A stretch of DNA of 64,000 bases from the NCBI GenBank assembly GCA_016789885.1, contig JAEUPZ010000025.1, positions 1 to 64,000 on the forward strand. Reading direction: 5' to 3'. A model generated the notes under the pieces. It was not told where the DNA came from, searched no databases, and worked only from the letters and a program-made list of their open reading frames with translations. The position numbers were made by a program, and so were the translations under genes. Every line of letters begins with the position of its first letter. The first letter of the stretch is position 1. Below, one piece after another: positions 8,952 through 18,700 of this stretch. This stretch comes from Chromatiales bacterium (GTDB lineage: Bacteria > Pseudomonadota > Gammaproteobacteria > Steroidobacterales > GCA-2729495).

Positions 8952-9629
8952 GTGCCGTCTGCCTGGGCCCTGGTGCCGATCAAGCGGTTCCCGGCCGCCA
9001 AGTCGCGGCTCTCCGCCGTCTTCAGCCGCGAGGAGTGCAACCGCCTGGCCGAGGCCATGGCGCGCGACGTGCTGCGGGCCCTGATCGCCGCGCCGGAGAT
9101 CAGCGGCATCGCCATCCTGACGGCGGAGCCCTCGCTCCCCCGGTTCCCCGAGGCGGCCGGTGCGCGTCTCTTCGCCGAGACCCCGGGCGGTGACTACTGC
9201 GCCGACCTGGCAGCGGCGGCGGCGACGCTGGCCGCCAGTGGCGTGCGCACGCTCGTCGTGCTGCCCTCCGACCTGCCGACGCTGTCGGCCGCCAGCATCC
9301 GCGCCCTGCTCACGGCCCACACGGAGACCCCCGAAGGCGTCACCGTGGCGGCAGCCCATGACGGCGGCACCAATGCGCTGGTGCTGACGCCGCCCACCGT
9401 CATCCCGTTCCTGTTCGGGCCCGACAGCGCGGCCCGGCACCTGGAGGCGGCCACGGCCCGCGGCGTCGCCTGCCAGCGCCTCGACATCCCGGCCTTCGCC
9501 CGGGACATCGACACCCCCGAGGACGTGCAGTGGCTCATCGGCCAGCGCGTCGCCTGCGCCACCATCGCGTGGCTGCGGGCCAGCGGCATCGTCGACCGGC
9601 TGAAGCAGCAGGCCGCCGCCGGACCATGA
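8952..9629 (+). CDS. cofC: Phospho-acid guanylyltransferase (CofC/FbiD)
   Basis: A 225-residue nucleotidyltransferase that activates the phospho-acid precursor of F420 with GTP. It begins at a GTG with ALVPIKRFPAAKSRLS, the CofC nucleotide-binding loop, and shows VVLPSDLPTLS and a C-terminal RDIDTPEDV, as in the MobA-like fold. Homologues use 2-phospholactate, phosphoenolpyruvate or, in Paraburkholderia, 3-phosphoglycerate. The substrate of this one cannot be read by eye. Its stop overlaps the fbiC start as ATGA. Confidence 0.92.
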   Translation: MPSAWALVPIKRFPAAKSRLSAVFSREECNRLAEAMARDVLRALIAAPEISGIAILTAEPSLPRFPEAAGARLFAETPGGDYCADLAAAAATLAASGVRTLVVLPSDLPTLSAASIRALLTAHTETPEGVTVAAAHDGGTNALVLTPPTVIPFLFGPDSAARHLEAATARGVACQRLDIPAFARDIDTPEDVQWLIGQRVACATIAWLRASGIVDRLKQQAAAGP

Positions 9630-12025
9630 ACACGATGACGACGCTGCATCCCGAAACCGGCGCCTGGCTCGCTGAACTCGAGGCGCCGCCGCTGCAGTCC
9701 CTGCTGGCCCGGGCCGCGGCGCTGCGGGACGAGGGCCACGGCGACGTCGTCACCTACTCGCGCAAGGTGTTCATCCCGCTGACGGAGCTCTGCCGCGACG
9801 TCTGCCACTACTGCACCTACGCCAAGACTCCGCGCCGGCTGAAGTCCGCCTACCTGACGCCTGACGAGGTGCTCTCCATCGCCCGGGCGGGGCAGGCGGC
9901 GGGCTGCCACGAGGCCCTCTTCACCCTGGGCGACAAGCCGGAGCTCCGCTACCGCGCCGCCCGCGAGGCCCTCGACCGGCTCGGCCATGCGACGACCGTG
10001 GACTACCTGCGGGCCATGGCGGAGCTCGTGCTGCGCGAGACGGGCCTGCTGCCGCACCTGAACCCCGGCGTGCTGACGCCCGCCGACTACGCGGTACTGC
10101 GGCCCGTGGCGCCGTCCTTCGGCCTGATGCTCGAGTCGGCGAGCCCGCGGCTCGCTGAGCGCGGCGGCCCGCACTTCGGTTCGCCGGACAAGGATCCGGC
10201 GGTGCGCCTCGCGGCGCTGCGGGCGGCGGGCGAAGCCCGCGTGCCCACCACGACGGGCCTGCTCATCGGCATCGGCGAGACCCGCGCCGAGCGCCTCGAC
10301 AGCCTGCTGAAGCTCCGCGACCTGCACCGCGAGTGCGGCCACCTGCAGGAGCTGATCATCCAGAACTTCGTGCCGAAGCCCGGCACGCAGATGGCAGGCC
10401 ACGCGCCGCCGCCGCCGGACGAGCTGCCCTGGACCATCGCCGCCGCGCGCCTCGTGTTCGGCGCAGGCATGAGCATCCAGGCGCCGCCGAACCTGAGCCC
10501 GGGGAGGCTCCACGAACTGCTCGGCGCCGGCATCAACGACTGGGGCGGCGTGTCGCCCGTCACGCCGGACCACGTCAATCCCGAGTCGCCGTGGCCGCAC
10601 CTGGACGAACTGGCCGCGGCCACGGGCACCGCCGGCCACGTGCTGGTACCGCGGCTCACGGTCTACCCGGCCTATGTCGCCGGACGCGAGCGCTGGATCG
10701 ACCCTGAGCTCGCGCCGGCCGTGCTGCGCGTCGCCGACGCCACAGGCCTTGCCCGCACCGATGGCTGGAGCGCCGGCGGCGGTGCAGCCGCCGAGCGGCT
10801 GCGGCCGGCGCTGCCGCCACCGACGGCGCCGTTGCGGCCCCGCCTCGCCGCACTGGTCGACGAGGCTCGCCGGGGCGAGCGCCTCGCCGAGGACGACGTC
10901 GTGGCGCTGTTCGCGGCCCGGGGCCCGGCGGTCACCGCCATCGCCGCCGCCGCCGACGCCGCGCGCCGCGAACAGGCGGGCGACACGGTCACCTACGTCG
11001 TCAACCGCAACATCAACTACACGAACCTCTGCGCGTACAAGTGCACGTTCTGCGCGTTCTCGAAGGGCAAGACCGACGAGGACCTGCGCGGCGCGCCCTA
11101 CGTGCTCGACCTCGCCGAGATCGGCCGGCGCACCGAGGAGGCCTGGCACCGCGGCGCCACGGAGGTGTGCCTGCAGGGCGGCATCCACCCGGCCTTCACC
11201 GGGCAGACCTACCTCGACGTGCTGCGCACGGTGAAGGAGGCGGCGCCGGGCATCCACGTGCACGCCTTCTCGCCGCTGGAGGTGACCCAGGGCGCGCGCA
11301 CGCTGGGCCTCACGGTCGAGGCTTTCCTGCGCCGGCTGAAGGACGCGGGCCTCGGCACGCTGCCGGGAACTGCGGCCGAGATCCTCTGCGACGACGTGCG
11401 GCGGCTCATCTGCCCCGACAAGGTGACCACGGCCCAGTGGCTCGACGTGGTGGGCACCGCCCACCGGCTGGGGCTGCGCACGACCTCGACCATCATGTTC
11501 GGCCACCTCGAGACGCCGCGGCACTGGGCCCGGCACCTGCTCGCCATCCGCGACCTGCAGACGCAGACCGGCGGCTTCACCGAGTTCGTGCCGCTGCCCT
11601 TCGTGCACATGGAGGCGCCGATGTACCGGCGCGGGCTCGCCCGGCCGGGCCCGACCTGGACCGAGGTGGTGCTGATGCACGCCGTCGCGCGGCTCGTGCT
11701 CGGCCCCGTCATCCGCAACATCCAGGTGAGCTGGGTCAAGCTCGGCGCAACCGGCGCCGGGGACATCCTGCAGGCCGGAGCCAACGACCTCGGCGGCACG
11801 CTGATGAACGAGTCGATCTCCCGGGCCGCCGGCGCCGCCTTCGGCCAGGAGCTGCCGCCGGAGCAGATGGACGCGCTGATCGACGCGGCGGGCCGCCACC
11901 CGGCGCAGCGGACGACCCTCTACGGCACGCCGCCGGCCGAGCGCGTACAGGCCTCCTACGAGGCGCCGGCCCTCACGGCCCTGCAGTTCCAGTCGGCCCG
12001 GGATTTCCGCGGCCAGATCGCCTGA
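9626..12025 (+). CDS. fbiC: FO synthase, fused CofG-CofH (FbiC)
   Basis: A 799-residue two-domain radical SAM enzyme that joins 5-amino-6-ribitylaminouracil and tyrosine into the deazaflavin FO, the chromophore of F420. The N-terminal CofG half carries the cluster motif CRDVCHYCTY near residue 53. The C-terminal CofH half carries CAYKCTFCAFSKGK near residue 470. The halves are joined by a Pro/Ala-rich linker at about 390-420. In archaea and cyanobacteria these are separate proteins; the fusion is typical of Actinobacteria and F420-making Proteobacteria. The ATG at 9,626 overlaps the cofC stop by 4 bp; an in-frame upstream start would lie inside cofC. Confidence 0.96.
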   Translation: MNTMTTLHPETGAWLAELEAPPLQSLLARAAALRDEGHGDVVTYSRKVFIPLTELCRDVCHYCTYAKTPRRLKSAYLTPDEVLSIARAGQAAGCHEALFTLGDKPELRYRAAREALDRLGHATTVDYLRAMAELVLRETGLLPHLNPGVLTPADYAVLRPVAPSFGLMLESASPRLAERGGPHFGSPDKDPAVRLAALRAAGEARVPTTTGLLIGIGETRAERLDSLLKLRDLHRECGHLQELIIQNFVPKPGTQMAGHAPPPPDELPWTIAAARLVFGAGMSIQAPPNLSPGRLHELLGAGINDWGGVSPVTPDHVNPESPWPHLDELAAATGTAGHVLVPRLTVYPAYVAGRERWIDPELAPAVLRVADATGLARTDGWSAGGGAAAERLRPALPPPTAPLRPRLAALVDEARRGERLAEDDVVALFAARGPAVTAIAAAADAARREQAGDTVTYVVNRNINYTNLCAYKCTFCAFSKGKTDEDLRGAPYVLDLAEIGRRTEEAWHRGATEVCLQGGIHPAFTGQTYLDVLRTVKEAAPGIHVHAFSPLEVTQGARTLGLTVEAFLRRLKDAGLGTLPGTAAEILCDDVRRLICPDKVTTAQWLDVVGTAHRLGLRTTSTIMFGHLETPRHWARHLLAIRDLQTQTGGFTEFVPLPFVHMEAPMYRRGLARPGPTWTEVVLMHAVARLVLGPVIRNIQVSWVKLGATGAGDILQAGANDLGGTLMNESISRAAGAAFGQELPPEQMDALIDAAGRHPAQRTTLYGTPPAERVQASYEAPALTALQFQSARDFRGQIA

Positions 12026-12031
12026 GCCGGC

Positions 12032-12060
12032 GCGAATCCGGCCATTCCGGCCGGATTCGC
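12032..12060 (+). terminator. Hairpin after the F420 operon
   Basis: A perfect 12-bp inverted repeat, GCGAATCCGGCC with its complement, around a 5-base loop starts 7 bases after the fbiC stop. No T-tract follows, so it is either a weak or Rho-assisted terminator or a 3'-end stabiliser. Confidence 0.6.
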
Positions 12061-12133
12061 GGCACGACAGCCGCGCGCTCCCTGCGCCACGCTGGCTGCC
12101 GTGGGCCGCGCGGCCGCGGCCGGGGCCAGTCCC

Positions 12134-12742
12134 ATGCGGCGTTTCTCCCCTGCCTGCGCCGTGCTGCTGCTCGCCGGCTGCGGCGTCACCGGCCACGTCG
12201 AGTTCGAAGGGGCCGCACTGGCGCCGGTCGTCGCGGTGACCGACGCGCGCCCGGCCGCCGACCGGGCCGGCAGCATCCGGACCGGGCCCGCCGGACGGCT
12301 GCACCACTTTGGCGACGCGGCGCTGGCGCCGGCACCCCCGGTGCTGCTCGCCCGGGCGCTGGCGGCCCGCGACCCGGCGGCGTTCGAGGGGCGGCACGTC
12401 GAACTCCACGAGTTCACCGTCACCGTCCTCGACCCGGCGGTGCGGCTGCCCGACGGCGCCGACATGGCCACCGGCGCCATCACGGCCGGCGGGGTCGCCG
12501 CGGTGCTGGGCTACGGGGTCATCGCCGGCATCGAGCACTCCCGCAGCCGCAAGACGCTGACGGTGCGCATCGCGGGCCTGGTCGACGGCCAGCCCTTCGC
12601 GGCGGGGCGAAGCACGGCCGCGCGCGGCCGGGTCACGGGCCGGCGCCTCGCACGGCTCGTCGGCGACACCCTGGCGGAGGCTGCGGCCCGGGCCGCGGCG
12701 GCGGCCGCCGCACCGGCGCCGGCCATGCTCACCGGCGGGTGA
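12134..12742 (+). CDS. Putative lipoprotein of unknown function
   Basis: A 202-residue protein with a lipoprotein signal: basic MRRF, a hydrophobic run, then the lipobox LLAGC with the modified cysteine at about residue 17. I do not recognise the mature domain. It contains a GVAAVLGYGVIAGIEH segment near residue 125 that could sit against a membrane, and an Ala-rich C-terminus. The start at 12,134 is chosen because it places the signal peptide at the N-terminus. It follows the F420 operon after a hairpin and precedes tal, with no evident link to either. Confidence 0.7.
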   Translation: MRRFSPACAVLLLAGCGVTGHVEFEGAALAPVVAVTDARPAADRAGSIRTGPAGRLHHFGDAALAPAPPVLLARALAARDPAAFEGRHVELHEFTVTVLDPAVRLPDGADMATGAITAGGVAAVLGYGVIAGIEHSRSRKTLTVRIAGLVDGQPFAAGRSTAARGRVTGRRLARLVGDTLAEAAARAAAAAAAPAPAMLTGG

Positions 12743-12820
12743 CCATCACGGCAGGGCGGCGTGCGCGGGCAGCCCCGGCTGGCGTACATTGCACCCCTTT
12801 CCGCTGCCGGGACCACGACC

Positions 12821-13948
12821 ATGCGCAAGCTCCGCAAGCTGGCCGAGTACGGCCAGAGCTTCTGGCTCGACGACCTCTCCCGCGACCTGATCCAGAGCGG
12901 CGAGCTCGCCCGCCGCATCGCCGACCAGGACCTGCGCGGCATCACGTCGAACCCGGCGATCTTCGCCAACTCCATCGGCAACAGCACGGCCTACGACGCG
13001 CAGCTGCGGGAGCTGGCCGCGGCTGGCCGCACGACCACCGCCATCTACGAGGCGCTCACCACGAGCGACGTGCGCGACGCCTGCGACCTGCTTCGCCCGG
13101 TCTACGACGCGACCGACGGCGTCGACGGCTACGTGAGTCTCGAGGTCTCGCCGCTGCTGGCCCGGGACACCGAGGCCTCCATCGCCGAGGGCCGGCACCT
13201 GGCGACCCTCGTCGACCGGCCCAACCTCATGATCAAGATCCCGGGCACCGTCGAGGGCATCCCGGCGGTGGAGACGCTGCTGGCCGACGGCATCAACGTG
13301 AACGTCACGCTGCTCTTCAGCGTCGAGCGCTACCAGGCCGTGGCCGAGGCGTGGCTGCGAGCCCTGGAGCGGCGTCACGCGGCAGGCTTGCCGCTGGCCC
13401 GCGTCGCCTCAGTGGCGAGCTTCTTCGTCAGCCGCATCGACACGCTCGTCGACCAGCTCATCGATCACCGCCTGCGGCCCGACGGCAGCTCGCCGGTCAC
13501 GCCGAGCCCGGCGCACCTGCGGGGCCGCATCGCCATCGCGAGTGCCAAGCTCGCCTACGCCGGCTACCGGCGCATGGTCGGCACCGAGCGCTGGCAGCGG
13601 CTGGCCGAGGCCGGCGCCCGGCCCCAGCGGCTGCTCTGGGCCAGCACCGGCACCAAGAACCCGGCCTATGGCGACACGCTCTACGTCGACACGCTGATCG
13701 GCCCCGACACCGTCAACACCATGCCCCTCGCCACGGCCGCCGCCTTCGGGGACCACGGCAAGCCCGCCCGCACGCTGGTGCGGGGCGTGCCCGACGCCCG
13801 CCGGGCGCTGCGCGAGCTCAAGGCCGCCGGCATCGACCTGCGCTACGTCACGTGGCAGCTCGAAAACGACGGCATCCAGAAGTTCATCGAGCCCTACGCG
13901 AAGCTGCTGGCGGGCATCGAGAAGAAGCGGAGCAGCGCGCCGGCGTGA
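12821..13948 (+). CDS. tal: Transaldolase
   Basis: A 375-residue transaldolase that moves a dihydroxyacetone unit between sugar phosphates in the non-oxidative pentose phosphate pathway. It shows the N-terminal GITSNPAIFANS motif, the Schiff-base lysine in NLMIKIPGT (near residue 138) and the VNVTLLFS strand. The length fits the longer TalB-like bacterial class used in GC-rich organisms. The start at 12,821 (MRKLRKLAEYGQSFW) matches the family N-terminus. Confidence 0.94.
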   Translation: MRKLRKLAEYGQSFWLDDLSRDLIQSGELARRIADQDLRGITSNPAIFANSIGNSTAYDAQLRELAAAGRTTTAIYEALTTSDVRDACDLLRPVYDATDGVDGYVSLEVSPLLARDTEASIAEGRHLATLVDRPNLMIKIPGTVEGIPAVETLLADGINVNVTLLFSVERYQAVAEAWLRALERRHAAGLPLARVASVASFFVSRIDTLVDQLIDHRLRPDGSSPVTPSPAHLRGRIAIASAKLAYAGYRRMVGTERWQRLAEAGARPQRLLWASTGTKNPAYGDTLYVDTLIGPDTVNTMPLATAAAFGDHGKPARTLVRGVPDARRALRELKAAGIDLRYVTWQLENDGIQKFIEPYAKLLAGIEKKRSSAPA

Positions 13949-14013
13949 CGGGCCGCCACCCGCGCACGACGGGCGATCCGTTAAGCTCGGCTGCCATTCC
14001 ACCGGAGTCACCC

Positions 14014-14313
14014 ATGGCTGCTGCTTCCGTCATCCGCGCCACCGGCCAGCTGTGGAAGCTGGGCCTTGCCCTGGCGGCCCTCGTGGCCGGCAGCGTCGCG
14101 CCGCTCTGGCCCGAGGCCACCGGCCTCGACTGGACCAGCGGTACGGTACTCGCCGTGGCGGGCTACGCCTTCGGCTGCCTCGCCATCCGCTGCCCGCAAT
14201 GCGGCGACCGCTGGTTCTGGTCGGCGGCCCTCGACGCCGGGCTCTACGGTCCCCTGTTCGGCAAGCCGGCCTGCCCGAAGTGCGGCCACGGCTTCGGCCA
14301 CGACCATGCCTGA
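14014..14313 (+). CDS. Small membrane protein with two-CxxC zinc ribbon
   Basis: A 99-residue protein with a hydrophobic segment at about residues 14-30 (LGLALAALVAGSVAPLW), a second weak one near 45-57, and a C-terminal zinc-ribbon built from CPQCGDRW and [12 protein letters not shown]. No family is recognised. It overlaps the next gene by 8 bases, so the two are likely co-translated. The zinc ribbon faces the cytoplasm if the usual orientation holds (inference). Confidence 0.7.
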   Translation: MAAASVIRATGQLWKLGLALAALVAGSVAPLWPEATGLDWTSGTVLAVAGYAFGCLAIRCPQCGDRWFWSAALDAGLYGPLFGKPACPKCGHGFGHDHA

Positions 14314-14653
14314 GCACGAGGTCATGTGGATCGGCCGGCGGCCCGCCGGCCTGCCCCCGGAGGAGAACCCGGCGGCGACCGAGGACTTCGCCGGCGCCCT
14401 GGTCGATGCCTGCTCCGACTGCGGCGTCGACGTCGAGGACTACGTCGCCGCGGCCGGCCCCTACGGCAGCTGGCTCGTCCGCTTCCGCCGCGCCGGGCGC
14501 CTGGAACGCCTCGTCTGGAACGGCCGCGAGGGCCGGCTGGTGCATGAGCAGGCCACGCCCGGCATCGACTGGACCGAGCTGGGGGCCGAGGTGCCCACCG
14601 CCCGTGACCTGACCGCCTTCATCGACAGCCTGGCGCGGCTGCTCCGCGCCTGA
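14306..14653 (+). CDS. Conserved-looking hypothetical protein, 115 residues
   Basis: A small soluble protein ([12 protein letters not shown]...) with a paired cysteine ([13 protein letters not shown]) near residue 34 and an aromatic beta-like stretch ([12 protein letters not shown]). I do not recognise a family. Reality is supported by tight coupling: it starts 8 bases before the end of the zinc-ribbon gene and is followed 10 bases later by a SEC-C gene. The three look like one transcription unit of small metal-binding proteins. Confidence 0.65.
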   Translation: MPEHEVMWIGRRPAGLPPEENPAATEDFAGALVDACSDCGVDVEDYVAAAGPYGSWLVRFRRAGRLERLVWNGREGRLVHEQATPGIDWTELGAEVPTARDLTAFIDSLARLLRA

Positions 14654-14663
14654 GGGACCCACC

Positions 14664-14861
14664 GTGAGCACGCCGAAGACCCCGACGCCCGAAGCAGCCC
14701 CCGGTATCCCGGGCCACGTCCACGGCCCCGACTGCAACCACGACCACGATCACGAGCCGCTGGAGCCCTACCGGCGCGCGGCGCCGAAGCTCGGCCGCAA
14801 CGACCCCTGCTTCTGCGGCAGCGGCAAGAAGTTCAAGAAGTGCCACGGCGCCGACGGCTGA
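14664..14861 (+). CDS. SEC-C motif protein
   Basis: A 65-residue protein ending in a textbook SEC-C zinc-binding motif: [19 protein letters not shown]. This is the module at the SecA C-terminus that binds zinc and contacts SecB and ribosomes; many stand-alone copies have unknown roles. The N-terminal half is His/Asp-rich ([15 protein letters not shown]), which could bind additional metal. The start is GTG at 14,664. Confidence 0.85.
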   Translation: MSTPKTPTPEAAPGIPGHVHGPDCNHDHDHEPLEPYRRAAPKLGRNDPCFCGSGKKFKKCHGADG

Positions 14862-14888
14862 CCGCCACGGCGGCCTGAGGCGGCGGCA

Positions 14889-15710
14889 GTGGCGCTGGCC
14901 GCGATCTGCGTCGTCGCCGACGAGGGCGACGTCATCGCCGAGACGCTGTCCCACGCGGCGCAGTTCTGCGACCGCATCTACGTCATCGACAACGGCAGCC
15001 GCGACGACACCTGGGAAATCGTGCAGCGCCTCGCCGCCGGGGACCCGCGCATCGTGCCGTTCCTGCAGACCGGCAGCCCCTACAGCGACGGCCTCCGGGC
15101 GCTGGCCTACGAGGCCTTCCGCCGCGACTGGTCAGCCACGGACTGGTGGCTCGTGCTCGACGGCGACGAACTGCTCGCCGAGCCCCCCGGGCCCGTCATC
15201 GCGAGCGCCGAGGCCGAGGGCGCGGACCTCATCTGGGCCTGGCAGGCCCACTTCTACTTCACCGACCGGGACCTGGCCGACTGGGAGGCGGGCCGCGACG
15301 ACCGCAGCCGCCCCGTCACGGCGCGGCGGCGCTACTACGCCATCAACTGGCAGGAGCCGCGGCTGTTCCGCAACCGGCCGGACACGGCCTGGGATGGCGC
15401 GACCCACCCGAAACTGCCGCCGGGACTGGGACGGCGGGCCCGGCGCCTGATCATGAACCGCCACTACCAGTTCCGGGACCCGCCGCAGATGGCGACGCGC
15501 ATGGCCCGGCGCCATGGGCACCCGAACTTCGCCCGGCACGTGACGTCGACCGACTGGCAGGCCTACCTGCGCCCGGCCGCGACCCTCGTCGAGCACCGCG
15601 AGGGCGAGCCGCTGAAGTTCCGCGCGCGCGACGTGCTGCGCTACTACCGCCGCTGGTACTGGCGCCGGTTCATGCGCCGGCTGCGGGGCCAGCCGACGGC
15701 GCTGCGCTGA
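14889..15710 (+). CDS. Family 2 glycosyltransferase
   Basis: A 273-residue GT-A fold glycosyltransferase. The N-terminal AAICVVADEGDVIAETL and YVIDNGSRDDTWEIV strands are the family 2 nucleotide-sugar binding region. The metal-binding acidic motif is seen as LVLDGDELL near residue 93. The C-terminus is very basic (YYRRWYWRRFMRRLRG) and may hold it at the membrane. The start is GTG at 14,889. Its last 41 bases overlap, tail to tail, the end of the large exported protein on the other strand. The acceptor is unknown. Confidence 0.83.
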   Translation: MALAAICVVADEGDVIAETLSHAAQFCDRIYVIDNGSRDDTWEIVQRLAAGDPRIVPFLQTGSPYSDGLRALAYEAFRRDWSATDWWLVLDGDELLAEPPGPVIASAEAEGADLIWAWQAHFYFTDRDLADWEAGRDDRSRPVTARRRYYAINWQEPRLFRNRPDTAWDGATHPKLPPGLGRRARRLIMNRHYQFRDPPQMATRMARRHGHPNFARHVTSTDWQAYLRPAATLVEHREGEPLKFRARDVLRYYRRWYWRRFMRRLRGQPTALR

Positions 15711-18700
15711 CCGCACCGCGCCGCCGGCGCAGCCACACAAGCGGCGCCAGCAGTGCCAGCGACCAGGGATCGACGGCGCTGGAGCCCGGTACCGTCTCGG
15801 TCGACGTGGTGCTGGTGAAGGTGTCGCTCACGGCCCCGCCCACCCGGGTGCGGGCTCCGACGACGGGCGTTCCCACGGCGTTGACGCACACCGCCCGGCC
15901 CTCGACCTGCGACAGGAAGGTGCCGTCAGCACACTGCCAGCGCCCGCCGACCGTCAGCACCGAATCCACCGGCGCGTCGAGTACGGGCGCCGAAGGGTGG
16001 CGCACGCACACGGTGTCACCGTTGTTCACCGTGCCGTCGGCCCGCGTCCAGGGGCCCCGGCAGCCGATGGAGTACTCGCCGACGCCGATGCTGATGAGGG
16101 CCGGCGCCGTGATGCCGGTGATGGTCACCGGGGCCGAACTCACCAGCGTGGCCTGCCGCACGGCGGCCAGGTCGGTGAAGGCGAACGGCGCAGGTGTCGT
16201 GTCGCCGGTGGTGACGTTGAACTCTGCAGTGGTGAAGGACCCCGGCGGCCCGACCCCCAGCAGGTAGGTGACGGTCTGGGAATCCTCGCTGCCGGCGAAG
16301 GCCTGCAGGCACACCGTCTGGCCGTTGCTGATCGTGCCCTGGGTCGTCGCGTACGTACCGGTACAGCCGACCGAGTACGCCGCACCGGTGGTGACGGCAA
16401 TGGTGGCAGGCGCGTTGATGCCGGTGATGGTGACCGGCGCGGAGGTGACGAGTTCGCGCAGGCCGGCATTCGTCACCGGGGTGATGCTGAAGGCGTCGGG
16501 CACGATGTCGGCGACGCGCGTCGTCGACGCGAAGGTCGCCACGCGGCCGCCGATGCGCACCTCCGAGGTCACCGTGCCCTCGCTCGACGCGGACGAGGTG
16601 TGGCGCACGCAGAGCGTCTGGCCGTTGCTGATGCGGCCGGGCGTCGCCGTGAAGGTGCCGGTGCAGCCGACGGAGAACTGGTCGCCGGAACTGCCGCTCA
16701 CCGAGATCTCGGCCGGGCCGGTGAGCCCGGTGATGACGACCGGGGCCGAGGTCACGGGCGCCACGAGCTCGACGCCCGAAAGGCTGGCGAACTCGAACCG
16801 GTCCGGCAGCAGGTCGGCCTCGACGGTCGTGCTCCTGAAGGTCGCGAGGACGTCGGCGACGAGCAGCGTCGTCGTCACCTCGCCCCGGCTCGTGCCCGCC
16901 GAGGTGTGCCGCACGCAGAGCGTCTGGCCGTTGCGGATCTGGCCGAGCCCCACCGTGAAGGTGCCGGTGCAGCCGATGGAGTACTCGCCACCGCTCACGC
17001 GCACCAGCGCCTGGACGCCGGAGCCGATGCCCGTGATGGTGACCGGCGCCGACTGCACGACGGTGAGCAGCGGCACGTCGGCCAGCGGCGCGAAGGCGAA
17101 GGCGTCGGGCGTCGAATCGACGTCGACGGTGGTGCTCGTGAAGGTACCGGCCGTGCCGCCGATGACCAGCGTCGAGGTGACCGGCGTGTTGCCGGCCGTG
17201 GAGCTGACATGGCGCACGCAGACCGTGGCGCCGTTCGCCACCTGCCCCGGCTGGGCAGTGAAGAGCCCCGTGCAGCCGACGGAATAGCCGGCCGCTTCGC
17301 CTCCCGACACGCTGATGGCGAAGGGACCCGTGGCGCCGCCGGCACCCTGGACGGTGATGGTGTTCGACTGCTGGAAGGTCCACAGCGGCACGCCGGCCCT
17401 GCTGCCCAGGTCGAAGGCGGCGACGCTGCCCGCCGCCGTCACGCTGGTGAAGGTATCGCTGACGCCGCCGATGGTGAGCGTCGTGTCCGTCGCCGTGTTG
17501 CCCAGGGCCGAGGCGACGTGGCGCACCCGGATGGTCTGGCCGTTCTGGATGACGCCAGGGTCTGCCGTGAAGGTGCCGCTGCCGTCGATGCTGTAGAAGC
17601 CGCCCTCGATGCTGACGGGCGCGGGCGTGCGGATGCCGGTGATGGTGACCGTGTCCGAGGTCTGCACCGAGCCCGGCGCCACCGTCCCGGGCACGTCGGT
17701 GAAGAAGAACAGATCGGGCGTGGTGTCGACGACATCGGCCAGCGGCGAGCTGGTCACGACGGCCGCGAGGAACTCGGCGTCGTTGCCGAGGAGGCGCCGC
17801 GAGCCGGCCCCCGCGACGCCACCGCCCGGCAGGGCCTGGAGCCCGACCAGGAAGTCACCGCTGGCCAGCACGGACAGCGGGAACTGAGCACGGCCGTTGA
17901 CGCTGACCTGCACGAAGGGGATGCCGCTGCCGGCCGTGACCAGGGCGTCGTCGGCGAGGGCCACCACGTCGAAGGCCGCGGCCGAGGCCACCGGCGCGGG
18001 GATGTCCAGCACGCCGTTGGTGCCGAAGCTGGCGTCGACGCTGCCGTTCGGCAGCACGCGCACCAGCGACGCGATGCTCTGCTCGCCACCGGGCAGGCTG
18101 CGGACGCCGGCGAGCACGATACGGCCGGTGGACTGGACGGCAAAGCCGAACACGTCGTCCACCGACGCACCGCCGCCGGCGAGCAGCGTCTCGAGGTCCA
18201 CCGACAGGCTGCCGCCGGTGGCGAAGGCCGGGTCGAAGTCACCGTCGGCAGTCAGGCGGGCGACGTAGGCGTCGGTGCCGCCGCCGGCCACCAGCAGCGC
18301 GTCACCAGCCAGCACCGCCACGTCCCGCAGGCCGAACTCGAGCCCGTTGAGGACGGGGTTCGGCACGGTCAGGACGCCGGCGTCGGCGAAGGTCCCGTCG
18401 AGGACGCCGCCCGGCGTGAGCCGCAGCACGAAGCCGGCGATGCCGGCGACGGCGTCGCCGCTGCCGACGACGATGATGCTGCCGTCGGACTGCAGCGCGA
18501 GCCCGTCGGCCACCGTGTCGATGAGGCCCGGGATCGAGAGCAGCAGCACGCCGCCGGTGCCGAAGTCCGGATCGAGCCCGCCGTCGGTGTCGAGGCGCAG
18601 GACGAAGATCTGGCCCGGCGCGCCACCGCCGGGCGACCAGGCGCCGGCGACGAGGATCTTCTGGTCGGGCTGAACCAGCGCGGCGCGGCCATCGCCGCCG

